64,000 bases of DNA from Nonlabens arenilitoris (GCF_002954765.1 NZ_MTPW01000001.1:1129501-1193500); one strand, 5' to 3'; positions 24,081-32,588 are shown, counted from the stretch's first letter. The notes: generated by a model not told the origin, from the sequence alone. Translations and numbers: made by a program.

Positions 24081-26992
24081 TACAATGCTATTTGTTTATT
24101 AATAAGTAACTCAGTATTATAATCTGTTTTCCCATCCATTTTCAATAAATAAGAGTTAGTAATAGCGTTACTGTTTTCTACAAAAGGACGTATTTGAAAT
24201 AGGTATAATTTATTATCCTTAAAGCCTAACTCAATATCCCATGCACCGTCATAAGAACCATCTTTAGAACTAGGCATGGTTTGATGTGCGCTTTTAGCAA
24301 ACTCCTGTATTTCTTTAAGATTATCCTTACTAATAATAGGATGATTAAAATTGACAAATTCCATTCTCGAACCACCTTCAGCCGGTAATTTGCGTTGCAT
24401 ACGTTCTCTAGCCGGTGCTACTAGTTGACTATTGCCTTGACTATCGACTATAAAAGTTTCTGCACTTTGCCCATCTACTGCTCCACCAGCACCACGGCTC
24501 ATTGCGATTGTGATACCGTCGTTATTTTGATGAACAAAATCTTTTGTAATTAATACACCACTATAATCTACATCTACCGTTGGGATGATTAAAATAGATG
24601 GATATACATTTTCTGGGTTTTCAAGATATGCCTGGCGCCATTTAAAACTACGGTCTGTATAAGGACTAGCCCATACATCTCTTATCCCTTTCATTATCTT
24701 TTCTTCGCTCACGACATTAAAAACGGTCAGGTTTAAACCAGCACCGGTAAACTCTTCAAGATCTTCCATATTAGTATCACTCCTTAAAAAAACTGGAACT
24801 TTACCCATATCGTTCCCTAGAATTCCTTTAAAATCCTTTTTTAACTCTTTTACAAATTCTGATCTAATAGGCATCCTAGATATGGCTTCTCTTAAAATAG
24901 CGAGTTGTTCTAATTGATATTTTTCTACATCTGCTGTAGAGGATCCACTATCTTTTAATTGTCTCGCTTTCGCGAAAGCGGACTCTAAAAAGTCCCAGTA
25001 ACTACCATCTGTTTCGGGCATATTTTGAGACATGTGATTTCTAAAAACTCCAAAAGGAATTATAATCCCATTTACAACATGGTCAGGAAACAATTGTTTT
25101 AATTGACCAAGGTTTGCAGCTTTAGGACCACATAAAACACCACTGTCTTCACTATTAACACTGGCCATATCTATAGGTGCAACGATATCTAATTTCAGTT
25201 TTTCTTCAGAGATGCGTATGGTTTTCTTCTCTTTTTGTTGATTTTTATTGAATAATAATTGCTCTTCTTCATTCATCTCATTAGCTGGTTTTATAACCAC
25301 AGCACCGCGATCACTTACGGCATAGAATACTTGTTTACCATTATAATCCTTAAGGTCTGAAAGATTATTTGCACTGATGGCACTATTAGGAATTCCTAAG
25401 TTGCGAGCTAGTAATTGTACATGAGAAACTAGATTACCTTCTGACACTGTAGCAATACCTGCAACTGGTTTTAAATCGCTAGGTGGATGATCAAATACAT
25501 ATATTTTTTTAGGGTCTACCGCCATCCCTTCGGCATTACCTGTAACAACTACTAACTCTCCTTGAGTATATCCAGGATTAAGACCTCTTACAGTACTAGT
25601 ATTACTTAATACTGGAATATATGTTGAGCTACCTAACTGTCTTGAAAGTAAACCAGAAAACTCACCTATTGAAGAACCTAGTGGTAATAATAATGAACTG
25701 CGTATACGGTCATCATAAAACCCATATGATAAAGGTTCAAAACCGGTATACTCTTCTACAACGTCTCCATAAATGCTGTTTACCATACCGGTTCCCCAAG
25801 CTACCTGATTGCGAGCTACATTTATAAAATCCATTAATTGGTTTGCTTTCACTGTTGCATCAGTACTCATTAATAACTGATTCTCAACGGCATCCCATTC
25901 CCATTTTTCTACATAGCCCGAGCTAGCTAATGCCTCACTGAGCGCATGTACTTTATCCATATGTTCTCTTATCGTAGCAGGAATCCACTGTGATGACTTC
26001 TGAAATATCAACTCTTCTAGTCGTAAGCTAAGTTCTAACGCACTAGTACGTCTAGTACCTCTTCTATCTTCTTGAATATTGTAGCGTATATCACACATCA
26101 GTCCTGATGCTGCTGGTATTATTATGGAAGGATCTGTTTCTTGAGCATAGGTCTTAGAGAACCAATCTGTTTGCGTTTTTATGTAACTGTCATTATCCCA
26201 ATCAGAAACCATTTGAGCTAGATCACTAATACTTACCGGTTCAAAAAACTCTTTCATATCTGTTATGAGTTTTTGAAAGTCAGCCAGCGTTTGATCGTTT
26301 AAATTAGACTTGTTAGCATCATACCACTCTTGAACTTGATGAATATCTTTTGACTCTGGATTGCCATGAATTTTAATCCTAATATCCATAAACTTAGGAT
26401 ACCTATCTGCTATCACTTTACTAGTGCTTCTTATTTCTTGAGCAAGATTAGTATCTCCGTCATGTGGGATATCTCTAAGGCTTTCTCTAATTAAAAAAAA
26501 GTCTTGATCTAAAATCTGGTTACTAGAAAGTATGGTGTAATAAAACTTACGTCCCCATTCTTCCTCGTCCTCTATTTGCTTTGCGCCGCGATAATATTTT
26601 GATTTTTCTTGAATCCATCCATTATCCACACTTTCTAGATATCGTTGTAATTGATATTGCTTTACTCTACTATGGTTAAATGGAGCATCCCAAAAATCCC
26701 AAACATCATTAGAGGCTAATATTTCCCCTAGATAAATGTGTCTGCTTTTTGATAGATTTACAACATCTGATTTATAGCTAGCGTGTTGAATTCCTCCACC
26801 TATTGCGTCTGGACATGGATCTTTTGCGTCTCTTATAGATCCATCTTCACAAAACCAATTGATTTCTTTATAAGGGCCACGATCTAGGTTTTTATAATTC
26901 TCAATAAGGTTATTAATCTTCACGTCGTCATATTGTTGACTCCATGAAAATACAGGCAATAATAGGATTAAGTAAAAGTGTTTAAATAACAT
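24080..26992 (-). CDS. Exported PEP-synthase/dikinase-like protein (His swivel then ATP-grasp)
   Basis: A 970-residue protein starting MLFKHFYLILLLPVFSWSQQ, a clear signal peptide. A TTG 18 nt upstream falls in the -7 box and is rejected as a start. Residues about 25-440 are unassigned and helix-rich. A phosphohistidine swivel domain follows (about 465-575: GNLVSHVQLLARNLGIPNS, H524). The C-terminal ATP-grasp is of PPDK/PpsA type (about 620-960): GPKAANLGQLKQL (K624), FLRSDTNMEDLEEFTGAGLN (R737), and the final DIELGFKDNKLYLFQIRPF (R935). No PEP/pyruvate TIM barrel is present. The swivel-before-ATP-grasp order is that of glucan water dikinases, not PEP synthase. Palindrome copy 6 is read as SAFAKAR. 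An ATP-dependent enzyme outside the cytoplasm is odd. Confidence 0.8.
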   Translation of the reverse strand: MLFKHFYLILLLPVFSWSQQYDDVKINNLIENYKNLDRGPYKEINWFCEDGSIRDAKDPCPDAIGGGIQHASYKSDVVNLSKSRHIYLGEILASNDVWDFWDAPFNHSRVKQYQLQRYLESVDNGWIQEKSKYYRGAKQIEDEEEWGRKFYYTILSSNQILDQDFFLIRESLRDIPHDGDTNLAQEIRSTSKVIADRYPKFMDIRIKIHGNPESKDIHQVQEWYDANKSNLNDQTLADFQKLITDMKEFFEPVSISDLAQMVSDWDNDSYIKTQTDWFSKTYAQETDPSIIIPAASGLMCDIRYNIQEDRRGTRRTSALELSLRLEELIFQKSSQWIPATIREHMDKVHALSEALASSGYVEKWEWDAVENQLLMSTDATVKANQLMDFINVARNQVAWGTGMVNSIYGDVVEEYTGFEPLSYGFYDDRIRSSLLLPLGSSIGEFSGLLSRQLGSSTYIPVLSNTSTVRGLNPGYTQGELVVVTGNAEGMAVDPKKIYVFDHPPSDLKPVAGIATVSEGNLVSHVQLLARNLGIPNSAISANNLSDLKDYNGKQVFYAVSDRGAVVIKPANEMNEEEQLLFNKNQQKEKKTIRISEEKLKLDIVAPIDMASVNSEDSGVLCGPKAANLGQLKQLFPDHVVNGIIIPFGVFRNHMSQNMPETDGSYWDFLESAFAKARQLKDSGSSTADVEKYQLEQLAILREAISRMPIRSEFVKELKKDFKGILGNDMGKVPVFLRSDTNMEDLEEFTGAGLNLTVFNVVSEEKIMKGIRDVWASPYTDRSFKWRQAYLENPENVYPSILIIPTVDVDYSGVLITKDFVHQNNDGITIAMSRGAGGAVDGQSAETFIVDSQGNSQLVAPARERMQRKLPAEGGSRMEFVNFNHPIISKDNLKEIQEFAKSAHQTMPSSKDGSYDGAWDIELGFKDNKLYLFQIRPFVENSNAITNSYLLKMDGKTDYNTELLINKQIAL
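24965..24980. repeat. Dispersed palindrome copy 6 (in dikinase-like gene)
   Basis: Exact 16-mer, read as AFAKA on the coding strand. Confidence 0.95.
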
Positions 26993-27007
26993 ATAGCTGG
27001 TTTTACT

Positions 27008-27015
27008 CAAAGGTA
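27008..27015 (-). promoter_or_regulatory. -7 box for dikinase-like operon
   Basis: TACCTTTG on the minus strand matches TAnnTTTG and ends 15 nt before the ATG at 26992. The -33 region is weak. Confidence 0.5.
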
Positions 27016-27073
27016 AACAGCTCAGTTGTTAAAATAATGAGAATTTAGATAGGTTTATAATAAAAATACCGCG

Positions 27074-27679
27074 TTACACAACCACTCTTAACATGTTTAT
27101 TAAGTCGTTTTCAGTGTCTTTCCCTTTATCTTTATTGTACCAAGTTTGTAATTCTTGCTTAAACTCTGGTGACAGTACTCCTTTTGCAGCTTTTTCATTT
27201 GCCACTAATTGAGTTGCTTGAGTAGGTCTAGGACCCCATGTTGTTACTGGCAACCCAGTATTGTTATCGACAAGAATTAGTTTTGCAATCGCACGACCAC
27301 CATTAGTTAAAAACTGATCCATTAAAAGAGGATTCTCATCACGTAAGACAACTTTAAAGTCTATTCCAGCAGCCTGAGCAACTTTATTCATCATAGGCAT
27401 GGTTTGTGCAGCATCTCCACACCAGCTTTCTGTGATTATCAAAAAGATAACGTCTTTATTAAAAGAGTCTAGGAACTCTTTATTTTCTGGTAAGATTTTC
27501 AAGGTCTTATCCAGACGTTTCATTCTTTGATTATTTAATTTAGTATACTCTGCAAGAGCTTCTGTGACTTCATCTCCGCTATTAGTTCCATTGACTGAAT
27601 GTGCATCTACAAATGCTCTATATTGCTGGTAAGATATAGCTTTAGCTACTGCTTCTTTTATTATATGTTGTAATTCCAT
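27074..27679 (-). CDS. Thioredoxin-fold protein with WCGDA motif
   Basis: A 201-residue cytosolic thioredoxin-like protein. The redox site is replaced by ESWCGDAAQTMPMMNKVA (about residues 84-100), with a single Cys instead of CxxC. This is the form seen in a Bacillota/Bacteroidota thioredoxin family of unclear function. The C-terminal half has LRDENPLLMDQFLTNGGRAIAKLILVD and a conserved TTWGPRP. I start at the ATG at 27679 (MELQHIIKE) and reject an upstream in-frame ATG at 27721, because the TACTTTTG promoter box lies between them. The box ends 4 nt before the chosen ATG, predicting a leaderless mRNA. Confidence 0.8.
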   Translation of the reverse strand: MELQHIIKEAVAKAISYQQYRAFVDAHSVNGTNSGDEVTEALAEYTKLNNQRMKRLDKTLKILPENKEFLDSFNKDVIFLIITESWCGDAAQTMPMMNKVAQAAGIDFKVVLRDENPLLMDQFLTNGGRAIAKLILVDNNTGLPVTTWGPRPTQATQLVANEKAAKGVLSPEFKQELQTWYNKDKGKDTENDLINMLRVVV

Positions 27680-27683
27680 AATA

Positions 27684-27691
27684 CAAAAGTA
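27684..27691 (-). promoter_or_regulatory. -7 box 4 nt before thioredoxin-like ATG
   Basis: Minus-strand TACTTTTG followed by TATT and the ATG. A weak TTTA -33 lies 19 nt further upstream. It sets the start codon choice and implies a leaderless transcript. Confidence 0.6.
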
Positions 27692-27748
27692 AGCTAGCTT
27701 AGACCGTCTATAAAATGACAAATGTCACAGGTTATATGATATTATTCC

Positions 27749-28147
27749 CTAATACTTATACCGCCTATTTTCTTTTTTCTCGCTATGCTTTTTCTTATCA
27801 TTCAAGCGTTTGCGCTTTACGGATTTAGGCGTGGTTCTTTTCTTTCTAGGTTTTTGGACAACTAACATCTCATAAAGTAATCCTAGAAAACGTTTAAAAA
27901 CTAACTCTTTATTACTCGATTGACTTCTAGAATTCTGACAGCTCAATTGTAGGATACCATCCTTTGTCAATCGATTTTGTAACTGGTGTAAAATACGTTG
28001 AAGCTCTACATCAGTAAAAGCAAGACTATGGCTAGCATCCCATTCTAATAAAACTTTAGAAGCAACCTTATTAGCATGCTGTCCACCAGGACCACTACTA
28101 GTGACAGCTTTATACTTTACTTCTCTATGTAACTGATCTACATTCAT
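27749..28147 (-). CDS. arfB: Alternative ribosome-rescue factor ArfB (YaeJ)
   Basis: Peptidyl-tRNA hydrolase that frees stalled ribosomes lacking a stop codon in the A site. At 132 residues it has the expected single release-factor catalytic domain. The GGQ motif is in TSSGPGGQHANKVASKV (about 18-33). The C-terminal tail (about 95-132) is strongly basic (PRKKRTTPKSVKRKRLNDKKK), which in ArfB inserts into the empty mRNA channel. The tail separates it from RF1/RF2. It sits directly after the frameshifted DUF4301 gene with no gap. Confidence 0.95.
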   Translation of the reverse strand: MNVDQLHREVKYKAVTSSGPGGQHANKVASKVLLEWDASHSLAFTDVELQRILHQLQNRLTKDGILQLSCQNSRSQSSNKELVFKRFLGLLYEMLVVQKPRKKRTTPKSVKRKRLNDKKKHSEKKENRRYKY

Positions 28148-29700
28148 CTAGTTTTGATGTGCAGGTTTTAATAAATCATTTACCGTTTTAACTGGATTAA
28201 ATGTAATCAATGGAACTTCAACAAAAACACTGTTCCAGTAAGCCATTCCACCATTCCATAATCCTGGTAGTTCTTGAGCTTTAATATTCATGCCTAGTCT
28301 AGATTTATGTGTTATAAAACCAGTCTGCTCATCACAAAAATCTAACAAATTGAATTTCACTCCATTAAAATCTCGTACGGCACAAACTAAGTCTACAGGA
28401 TTGAAATGCGTACTTTTATTTGCTATGGCTACTTGCTGTATATTACTTTTATCTATTTGGGCACCTTCTATAATCTCGATAGAAAGTTCTCCTTTCTGAT
28501 TATAAACCCAAAAAGGTCCACCACCAGGCTCACCTTCATTTCTAACCATTCCGCAAACTCTCAATGGTCGATTAAGTCTATTAAATAAATACTCTAATTG
28601 AAATTCTCTAGCAAATTTTTATAATCTGCTGGTAATACAGTACTCAATCGATCGATTAAAAACTCTTCTATTTCAATTTTAAGAACTTCATCTACTTTAT
28701 TCTCTTGAATAAGTCTTAAATACTTAAAACATTGATCTTGTAGAGTTAATAAAAGACCTGCAAGTGATTTTTTATAATCACCTACCTCTTGTTCTAGTGA
28801 AGATACGGTTACATTATCTATATTTTTTATAAAAACAACATCTGCATCAAGTTCATTGAGATTCATCAGCAATGCTCCATGACCAGATGGTCTGAAAAAT
28901 AGTTCACCAGTCTCAGTTACGATAGGTTGATTATTGTAATCAACAGCAATGGTATCTGTAGAGGACATTTGATGTGAAAATTCAATTTCAAATTCTGTAC
29001 CTGTTTTGTACTCTACAATCTTTTCAATACGCTCAAATTCTGCATTAAAATGATCCTTAAAATCTTGTGCGATTGTAAAATGTAATTTAGCTTGGTTATT
29101 AGTTGCAGCATATATACTGGCTTCAAAAAGATGCTCCTCAAATGCAGTAGCACTATGATCCTTATATCTATGAAACGGTACTAGACCTTTAGGCATGTAC
29201 CCATAATTAAGACCGTCGATCTCAAGCATTTGTCTAACAAAAAGGAGTTTTTTCTCTCGGTCTGCTTTTGCATGCCATTCATCATAAGTCGTTTTTAACG
29301 AGGTCATTACCTCATCATAAAAAGGAAACTTTTCTAATGCAATAAAAAAAGTAAACAGTTCCTGCGCTTTATTTTTATTGATAAAAGAATTTATAGAATC
29401 CTCGCATGGGTCAAAATCCTTTAAAAATTCATGTAAAAATTTAAACATTCTAGTGGCCGCACCACTGGCAGGAACAAATTTGAGAATTTGTAAATCGCTA
29501 ATTTTTTCTTCATATAATTTACGATAACGAGTATGTTCAGAATTTTCAATTCTTACTATACCGTCAGAAACTATTGCTGGACGATCCAGTTTTACCGCAG
29601 GGAAACCTATTTTAAAACGTTCAATTTGTTTTAAAATAGTATCTGTAGTAATGCTTTTACTTTCTAATTGTACTAGTTGCTGTGCAGTAAATTTGATCAT
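28148..29700 (-). pseudogene. DUF4301 gene broken by a 1-nt frameshift
   Basis: Two fragments of one DUF4301 protein. The first (29700 to 28594, 368 residues) holds LKFVPASGAATRMFKFLHEFL and KGLVPFHRYKDHSATAFEEH. The second (about 28620 to 28148) holds NRPLRVCGMVRNEGEPGGGPFWV and LPGLWNGGMAYWNSVFVEVPLITFNPVKTVNDLL. Reading shifts at an A5 run (28616-28620 on the plus strand as T5). Restoring one A gives DYKKFAREFQLEYLFNRLNRPLRVCG, a smooth join. The break is either a real mutation, a homopolymer sequencing error, or less likely a -1 recoding event; AAATTTG overlaps the shift site. The stop of the first fragment comes within 30 nt of the shift. The biochemical role of DUF4301 is unknown. It overlaps the NadR-like gene by 4 nt. 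Confidence 0.85.
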
Positions 29701-30254
29701 ATCAACTCTTCTTCTATCGCCTTTATTGCATTAAAAAATCGCTGGTCATGTAAACCATTTACAATTCTATAAGGCTTATTAAATTTATGCAGTGCCGCTA
29801 GAAAAAGCTCATACATTTCTTCACGACGCTCTGGTCGGTCTCGCAAATCATCTGGAGTCCACGGTATATCAACCTCTAACAGTAAATATAGTTCATAACT
29901 TGATTCTTGCACCGCATTTATAAGTTCTTGTGGCGCCTCGTTAAAATATGCCACGCAATAGACATAAGTTTCTAACACATCAGTATCACAAAAAAGATAT
30001 TCTCCTGCAGTAATCACGGCATTGTTTTCAAGAATGCGCTGGCCTATTGCTATGGGTAAAATATCATTATAACTGCAGATCTCTTTGGTACGGTTAAATT
30101 TATCTTGCAGGTATTCTCTAGCATATTCTTCTATTAGGGCAGTATTGTAATGTTGAGCTAGCTTTCGCGAAAGCGTGCTCTTGCCAGTACTTTCTGGTCC
30201 ATATAAAACTATTCTCTTTCCAGAATAGGCTGCTTGTTGAGGTATTTTTTCCAT
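29697..30254 (-). CDS. NadR-type ribosylnicotinamide kinase-like ATPase
   Basis: A 185-residue P-loop kinase resembling the C-terminal (ribosylnicotinamide kinase) domain of NadR, without the NMN adenylyltransferase or HTH domains. Walker A is GPESTGKSTLSRKLA (about residues 19-33). Other family blocks are ALIEEYAREYL, LFCDTDVLETYVY and WTPDDLRDRPERREEMYELF (lid). It overlaps pnuC by 46 nt, the classic uptake-phosphorylation pairing in which nicotinamide riboside enters through PnuC and is trapped by phosphorylation. Palindrome copy 7 lies exactly under the Walker A Leu-Ser-Arg-Lys residues, without any insertion relative to the normal P-loop helix. Confidence 0.82.
   Translation of the reverse strand: MEKIPQQAAYSGKRIVLYGPESTGKSTLSRKLAQHYNTALIEEYAREYLQDKFNRTKEICSYNDILPIAIGQRILENNAVITAGEYLFCDTDVLETYVYCVAYFNEAPQELINAVQESSYELYLLLEVDIPWTPDDLRDRPERREEMYELFLAALHKFNKPYRIVNGLHDQRFFNAIKAIEEELI
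30161..30175. repeat. Dispersed palindrome copy 7 (in NadR-like Walker A)
   Basis: GCTTTCGCGAAAGCG, 15 of 16 bases of the core, read on the coding strand as TLSRK within the P-loop. Confidence 0.93.
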
Positions 30255-30847
30255 TCTAAATAACCGAAGTAAGCAATAATAGCGAGAAATATATAAAGTA
30301 GCGCACTGAAACTGTATCCTTTATAAAAATATAACGGTATAGAAATAATGTTACCTACCATCAAAACAAGCCAATGTTCTAGCTTACGTCGTGCCATTAA
30401 CCACATACCAGCAAAAAATATACCTGTAGTAAGCATATCGATATAAGACACAATATTTTCTAAGCGGCCGGTCGTATAATACAAAATATAGATCCCTAGT
30501 GCTGTAGATAATAATAGTAAAAAGCCATAGATCCATTCTTTACTTTTTGTAGTAGTTATAGGTGTTTGATGGGTTGCATCTACCTTGCGCGTCCAGATAT
30601 ACCAGCCATAAACACTCATGATAAAATAGTAAGCATTGATTACCATATCGCCCAATAAATTCCACTGAAACAATAAGTAGACAAAAATTAGAGTGCTTAA
30701 AATTCCAAAGGGGAATACCCATATCTTATTTTTAAAAGAGTAAATAACACTAATTACAGATGCCATAATAGCAACTACCTCTAGTATGATATGTGAAATT
30801 TCATAATCCCTATACTGACCAAAAAGAAACTCTACAGCATCACTCAT
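30209..30847 (-). CDS. pnuC: PnuC-family vitamin precursor transporter
   Basis: A 212-residue polytopic inner-membrane protein with about 7 TM helices. It has the PnuC hallmark aromatic segment WNLLGDMVINAYYFIMSVYGWYIWTRK (about 68-94), and FPFGILSTLIFVYLLFQ precedes it. PnuC carriers move nicotinamide riboside; close paralogues (PnuT) move thiamine. The overlapping NadR-like kinase points to nicotinamide riboside. The immediately upstream thiamine-binding-like gene points to thiamine. No TPP riboswitch is recognisable upstream, and no TonB receptor is linked, so nicotinamide riboside is slightly preferred. Confidence 0.83.
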   Translation of the reverse strand: MSDAVEFLFGQYRDYEISHIILEVVAIMASVISVIYSFKNKIWVFPFGILSTLIFVYLLFQWNLLGDMVINAYYFIMSVYGWYIWTRKVDATHQTPITTTKSKEWIYGFLLLLSTALGIYILYYTTGRLENIVSYIDMLTTGIFFAGMWLMARRKLEHWLVLMVGNIISIPLYFYKGYSFSALLYIFLAIIAYFGYLEWKKYLNKQPILERE

Positions 30848-31108
30848 CTAGAAAAACGGTTCATAATCATGACGATCTGTTTTTACTACTTTCATATAGA
30901 ATAAAACAGCTTTAGTTTGTTCCATACTTATAGCCATTTCTCGAGTTAAAAATTCCATCATGGGAATGAACTCTCCATAAACCTGTGTTGCTAGTGGATT
31001 CTCCAATACAGTGAATGGAGACTCGCGTAGCCTTTTAATAAAATCTATAATGTGCTGTTCATAGTCATCCTGTAATGGTGACATGGTAAGTTCAATGGAT
31101 GCTTTCAT
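30848..31108 (-). CDS. YkoF/MTH1187-like thiamine-binding-type protein
   Basis: An 86-residue single-domain protein of alternating strands and helices: IELTMSPLQDDYEQHIIDFIKRLRES, VLENPLATQVYGEFIPMMEFLTREM, then KAVLFYMKVVKTDRHDY. This resembles the small YqgV/MTH1187/YkoF group (PF01910 type) that can bind thiamine or its hydroxymethylpyrimidine moiety. Its stop is adjacent to the pnuC start, so the two are co-translated or nearly so. Its presence makes the transporter substrate ambiguous. The family call comes from pattern only. Confidence 0.55.
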   Translation of the reverse strand: MKASIELTMSPLQDDYEQHIIDFIKRLRESPFTVLENPLATQVYGEFIPMMEFLTREMAISMEQTKAVLFYMKVVKTDRHDYEPFF

Positions 31109-31117
31109 GGTTAGTTT

Positions 31118-31846
31118 TTAATTCCAGGTAGTTTTTTGTTCAATAGCTGTACCGATAACTAGCATATCAGCACCTGCTAGATAACTCGATTCTAATTGTT
31201 GTAAAGATCGCAAGCCGCCACCAACTATTAAAGGAATATCTAATTGATTTTTCACAGATTTTATAATTGCAGGATGTACCGGTGTGATAGCACCACTACC
31301 AGCTTCTAGATAGATCATTTGATTACCCATTAATTGTCCAGCAAATGCTGTATGAACTATAAATTCTGGATTATACTGAGGTAGTGGTAAGGTTTGAGAA
31401 ACACGTTGAACAGCGCTTTCATGACCACCATCTATTAATAGATAGCCTGTTGGTATAATTTCCAGTTCACTTTCTAACAATTGAGCAGCAGCCTGTCGTT
31501 GATGACCTATTAGATAATCGGGATTATTGCCAGAAATTAAATTGAGGAATAAAACACCATCAGCGTTTTCAGTCAGTTGATGGTAAGAACCAGGGAAGAT
31601 AATGATCGGTATCTTTATTATTTCTTTTGCAGCAGTAATCCATTTATCAAGATTTACATCAGTCATCGTACTGCCACCTATAAAAACAACAAAATGATCC
31701 ACATTCACCTCTTTTTGTACTAAAACTCTAAGGTTATTAATGTGATCAAACGTATCTATTAAGTTATTAATGCTAGTTTTTTCTGGGTCAATTAAAAAAG
31801 CCATCGACCGCGATGCTTTATGAATACTTCTTAAAATTTTATGCAT
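31118..31846 (-). CDS. Geranylgeranylglyceryl/heptaprenylglyceryl phosphate synthase (GGGPS)
   Basis: A 242-residue TIM-barrel prenyltransferase that joins a polyprenyl diphosphate to sn-glycerol-1-phosphate. Family blocks are AFLIDPEK near residue 16, FIGGSTMTD near 55, FPGSYHQLTENADGVLFLNLISG near 85, and YLEAGSGA plus PLIVGGGLRS, which bind phosphate, toward the C-terminus. Bacteroidota carry group II GGGPS whose lipid product is not fully defined. It overlaps the phosphopantetheinyl transferase gene by 8 nt. The archaeal-type ether-lipid enzyme is a normal but notable component of this phylum. Confidence 0.9.
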   Translation of the reverse strand: MHKILRSIHKASRSMAFLIDPEKTSINNLIDTFDHINNLRVLVQKEVNVDHFVVFIGGSTMTDVNLDKWITAAKEIIKIPIIIFPGSYHQLTENADGVLFLNLISGNNPDYLIGHQRQAAAQLLESELEIIPTGYLLIDGGHESAVQRVSQTLPLPQYNPEFIVHTAFAGQLMGNQMIYLEAGSGAITPVHPAIIKSVKNQLDIPLIVGGGLRSLQQLESSYLAGADMLVIGTAIEQKTTWN

Positions 31847-32474
31847 TGTAAGCTGGTAGTATATAAGCCATCATAAAGTTTTCTAAGGACTGGAAATATA
31901 CATCAAACTTTAAGTTATCACCTTCATAAACAATTCTAGACATCGTATGTTGTATATCTATTTCAAAAGGCTCTACAAAGCAATGTGCCTTAAACCCAAG
32001 ACCTTTAGTCCCGTAAAGCTTATACATAGATTCTTTGGCACCCCAAATTACCGTCAGGGCTTCTATGGGATTATCAAGCTCTTTTACAAATTGTTCTTCG
32101 TAACCTACAAACTTAGAAGCGATACGTTGAATTTTATCCCTCAGTTTTTCTATATCAATACCTACTGCAGCATCGCTAACGATAATTGCAGTAAATTCAT
32201 AACTATGCGTTATTGATATGTTTTTACCATCATCTAAGTGTGGCTTACCATCTATCGTATAATATAAATTTTGATCAGTATAACCAGCTACTCTCAAGAG
32301 GTGTCTTATACTCAAAAAGCCTCTTCTATGAAGCTCTGAGCTCATGGTAAACAATCTATTTATAGAGTTTTCAGATAAGTCTAGACCAGTACGCAACCAC
32401 GCCTCGGACTCTGTTATTTTCCAGATATATACGTTGGTATTTTCTCTATTTGTTAGGGTTTTGTAAAGAGGCAC
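31839..32474 (-). CDS. 4'-phosphopantetheinyl transferase (Sfp/AcpT superfamily)
   Basis: A 211-residue enzyme that transfers phosphopantetheine from CoA to acyl- or peptidyl-carrier proteins. The magnesium/CoA motif is AAVGIDIEKL (about 107-116), and the second block is VIWGAKESMYKLYGTKGLGF (about 143-163), together typical of the two-domain Sfp family rather than small AcpS. The codon at 32474 is GTG; no earlier or better ATG is seen. It overlaps GGGPS. The divergent gap to ahcY is 114 bp. No polyketide or nonribosomal genes are in the window, so the carrier protein is probably fatty-acid or aryl-polyene type elsewhere. Confidence 0.87.
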   Translation of the reverse strand: MPLYKTLTNRENTNVYIWKITESEAWLRTGLDLSENSINRLFTMSSELHRRGFLSIRHLLRVAGYTDQNLYYTIDGKPHLDDGKNISITHSYEFTAIIVSDAAVGIDIEKLRDKIQRIASKFVGYEEQFVKELDNPIEALTVIWGAKESMYKLYGTKGLGFKAHCFVEPFEIDIQHTMSRIVYEGDNLKFDVYFQSLENFMMAYILPAYNA

Positions 32475-32494
32475 GAGAATCGATTAGTTTTTTG

Positions 32495-32502
32495 TAAATT
32501 TG
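32495..32502 (+). promoter_or_regulatory. -7 box upstream of ahcY
   Basis: TAAATTTG fits TAnnTTTG, 86 nt before the ahcY ATG. There is no good -33 at 19-nt spacing. Confidence 0.4.
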
Positions 32503-32588
32503 CAGCCGCAATTTAAGCAAATAACAGCTTTTAATTTGTTGATTTTTAAACATATCAACGACATAAAGCTAACACATTAAAATTCATT

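Noticed and set aside
27680-27721. Longer thioredoxin-like protein starting at 27721
   Set aside because: A TACTTTTG promoter box lies within the extra coding region, 4 nt before the internal ATG.
31109-32588. TPP riboswitch upstream of the thiamine-binding-like gene
   Set aside because: The upstream sequence is the coding region of GGGPS and the transferase; no thi-box-like conserved segment was seen.
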